Positions 4,928 through 5,433 of a stretch of DNA of 5,433 bases are shown here, piece by piece (the first letter of the stretch is position 1; every line of letters starts with the position of its first letter). The notes below the pieces were generated by a model. It searched no databases. It was not told the DNA's origin and saw nothing but the letters and a program-made list of their open reading frames with translations. The stretch covers positions 1 through 5,433 of the forward strand of contig JAJYKO010000459.1 in assembly GCA_021788565.1 (NCBI GenBank). Reading direction: 5' to 3'. The translations under genes and the position numbers were made by a program. This DNA is from Chloroflexota bacterium (GTDB taxonomy: Bacteria > Chloroflexota > UBA6077).

Positions 4928-5230
4928 CTATCCTAAAGCACGATGCATGCCAGCTACACTGCCCTGGGCTGGGTTGCGGATGGTCACGGTAGGGGATGGC
5001 TGCAGATCCGACACACGGATCGACGTTCCCAGGTTATTCAGCTGCACTATGGGGGTCCGCCCGCCCCTTCGAAGCAGTTGCGCTAGCTCGTCGCGCCTGA
5101 CCTGAACAGGCACCGATTCCACATTGTGGCCGTAAAGGACGGCCGGCACCAGTCTCTGCTGGCGCAGCCGATTCACCTGCTTCCCGGTGACGCTCCGCTC
5201 CTCCGCCGACAACTCCATCTGATCGCTCAT
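4928..5230 (-). CDS. Ribosomal protein L25/Ctc-like, short and divergent
   Basis: From the ATG at 5230 the product is 100 aa. Residues 6-34 follow the L25 N-terminal signature: ELSAEERSVTGK, then RLRQQRLVPAVLYGHNVESV, then PVQVRRDELAQLLRRGG. L25 binds 5S rRNA in the large ribosomal subunit; the longer Ctc/TL5 forms of many bacteria (about 200 aa) have an added C-terminal beta domain, absent here. The length is near that of the short E. coli type (94 aa). However, the conserved end (Q-R-H/D-P ... H-x-D-F) is reduced to DLQPSP...GMHRALG, so the C-terminal part looks divergent or decayed. I found no continuation in other frames. Alternative ATGs lie at 5242 and 5218, and none has a good Shine-Dalgarno. 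It follows the RecJ-like gene by 67 bp and may be co-transcribed. Confidence 0.7.
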   Translation of the reverse strand: MSDQMELSAEERSVTGKQVNRLRQQRLVPAVLYGHNVESVPVQVRRDELAQLLRRGGRTPIVQLNNLGTSIRVSDLQPSPTVTIRNPAQGSVAGMHRALG

Positions 5231-5297
5231 GGTCACCAACATCAATCGCGGGATGCCGGAAGAGCAACTTGCCGTTTCGTGGGTTTCCGGAGGAGAG

Positions 5298-5433
5298 TTA
5301 CAGCACGTTGGATGCCGCACTCCAGGCGTGGAGGTCTTTGAGGACCATCTCGTAGGATGCCGTGCCGCCACGATCGTTCCGTGAGATGGAATATGCGCAG
5401 TCCACCACGGCGCCGGGCCTGGCGAAGGCGTAG
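5298..5433 (-). CDS. recJ: C-terminal fragment of RecJ-type single-stranded-DNA-specific exonuclease
   Basis: The minus-strand frame entering at the right edge encodes 44 residues ending in TAA (5298-5300). It begins YAFARPGAVVDCAYSISRND, continues RGGTASYEMVLKDLHAW and ends SAASNVL. The run 'G..VD.AYSISRN...GG....E.VLKDL' matches the C-terminal end of RecJ, where the last OB-like domain closes with a strand-rich 'vDlay.l..N.w.G....qL.ikD' segment. RecJ degrades single-stranded DNA 5' to 3' in recombination and mismatch repair. The catalytic DHH/DHHA1 part would lie outside the window, so the call rests on this tail only. Confidence 0.6.
   Translation of the reverse strand, partial: YAFARPGAVVDCAYSISRNDRGGTASYEMVLKDLHAWSAASNVL

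Noticed and set aside
3835..4992. Plus-strand open frame of 385 codons, longer than the gene opposite
   Set aside because: Its product is Arg/Leu/Pro-rich without recognisable motifs. It spans the opposite gene, its promoter, SOS box, palindrome and part of the L25-like gene. The minus-strand protein has a coherent domain pattern and its own signals.
5034..5267. Minus-strand 77-codon frame overlapping the L25-like gene
   Set aside because: It is in a different frame from the recognisable L25 motif and shows no motif of its own.
5231..5371. N-terminal extension of the L25-like gene to 5371
   Set aside because: The extension would overlap the RecJ-like tail in another frame, and L25 family proteins begin a few residues before the LSAEER motif, which fits ATG 5230.
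1..5433. CRISPR array, tRNA, rRNA, insertion sequence or att site
   Set aside because: No regularly spaced repeats, cloverleaf-like segment, transposase-like protein or integrase is visible in any frame.

Overview
The window is about 60% GC and bacterial. Every gene I can support lies on the minus strand, so the window is best read from its right end to its left. The gene content suggests a Gram-positive-type or Chloroflexota-like genome: an SOS box of the form GAAC-N4-GTTC, GC-rich dispersed palindromes, a large membrane glycosyltransferase of the 'DADEAVVG' type and a non-canonical Nramp-like transporter. The phylum is an inference; there is no rRNA or tRNA here to confirm it.

Right end (5433-4928): the last 44 codons of a RecJ-type single-strand exonuclease enter from the edge. 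A short, divergent ribosomal protein L25-like ORF (100 aa) follows in the same orientation. Between it and the next gene are a perfect 15-bp inverted repeat, a G-rich tract and then a consensus-quality promoter.

Middle right (4804-3806): a 240-aa protein resembling the Rad52/Erf/DdrA-like single-strand-annealing group. Its promoter is TTGACA-16 bp-TATAAT with an extended -10, and a LexA-type box (AGAAC-ATGC-GTTCT) sits where transcription should start. A Rho-independent terminator (15-bp stem plus T5) closes the unit. This looks like a self-contained, DNA-damage-inducible recombination gene, and it is the most interesting part of the window.

Middle (3756-2102): a polytopic GT39/ArnT-like glycosyltransferase. 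Its first membrane helix is in a different frame from the catalytic DADE loop, so the gene carries a -1 frameshift (a mutation or an assembly error).

Left (2101-1): a promoter (TTGACG-17-AATAAT) with interleaved inverted repeats just downstream and a leader of about 250 nt precedes a two-gene operon. The first gene encodes a secreted, membrane-anchored beta-sandwich protein of unknown family. The second, 17 bp downstream, encodes an Nramp-like transporter that runs off the left edge. The pairing suggests the anchored protein assists the transporter, and the leader and operator suggest controlled expression, perhaps by metal. Both are inferences.
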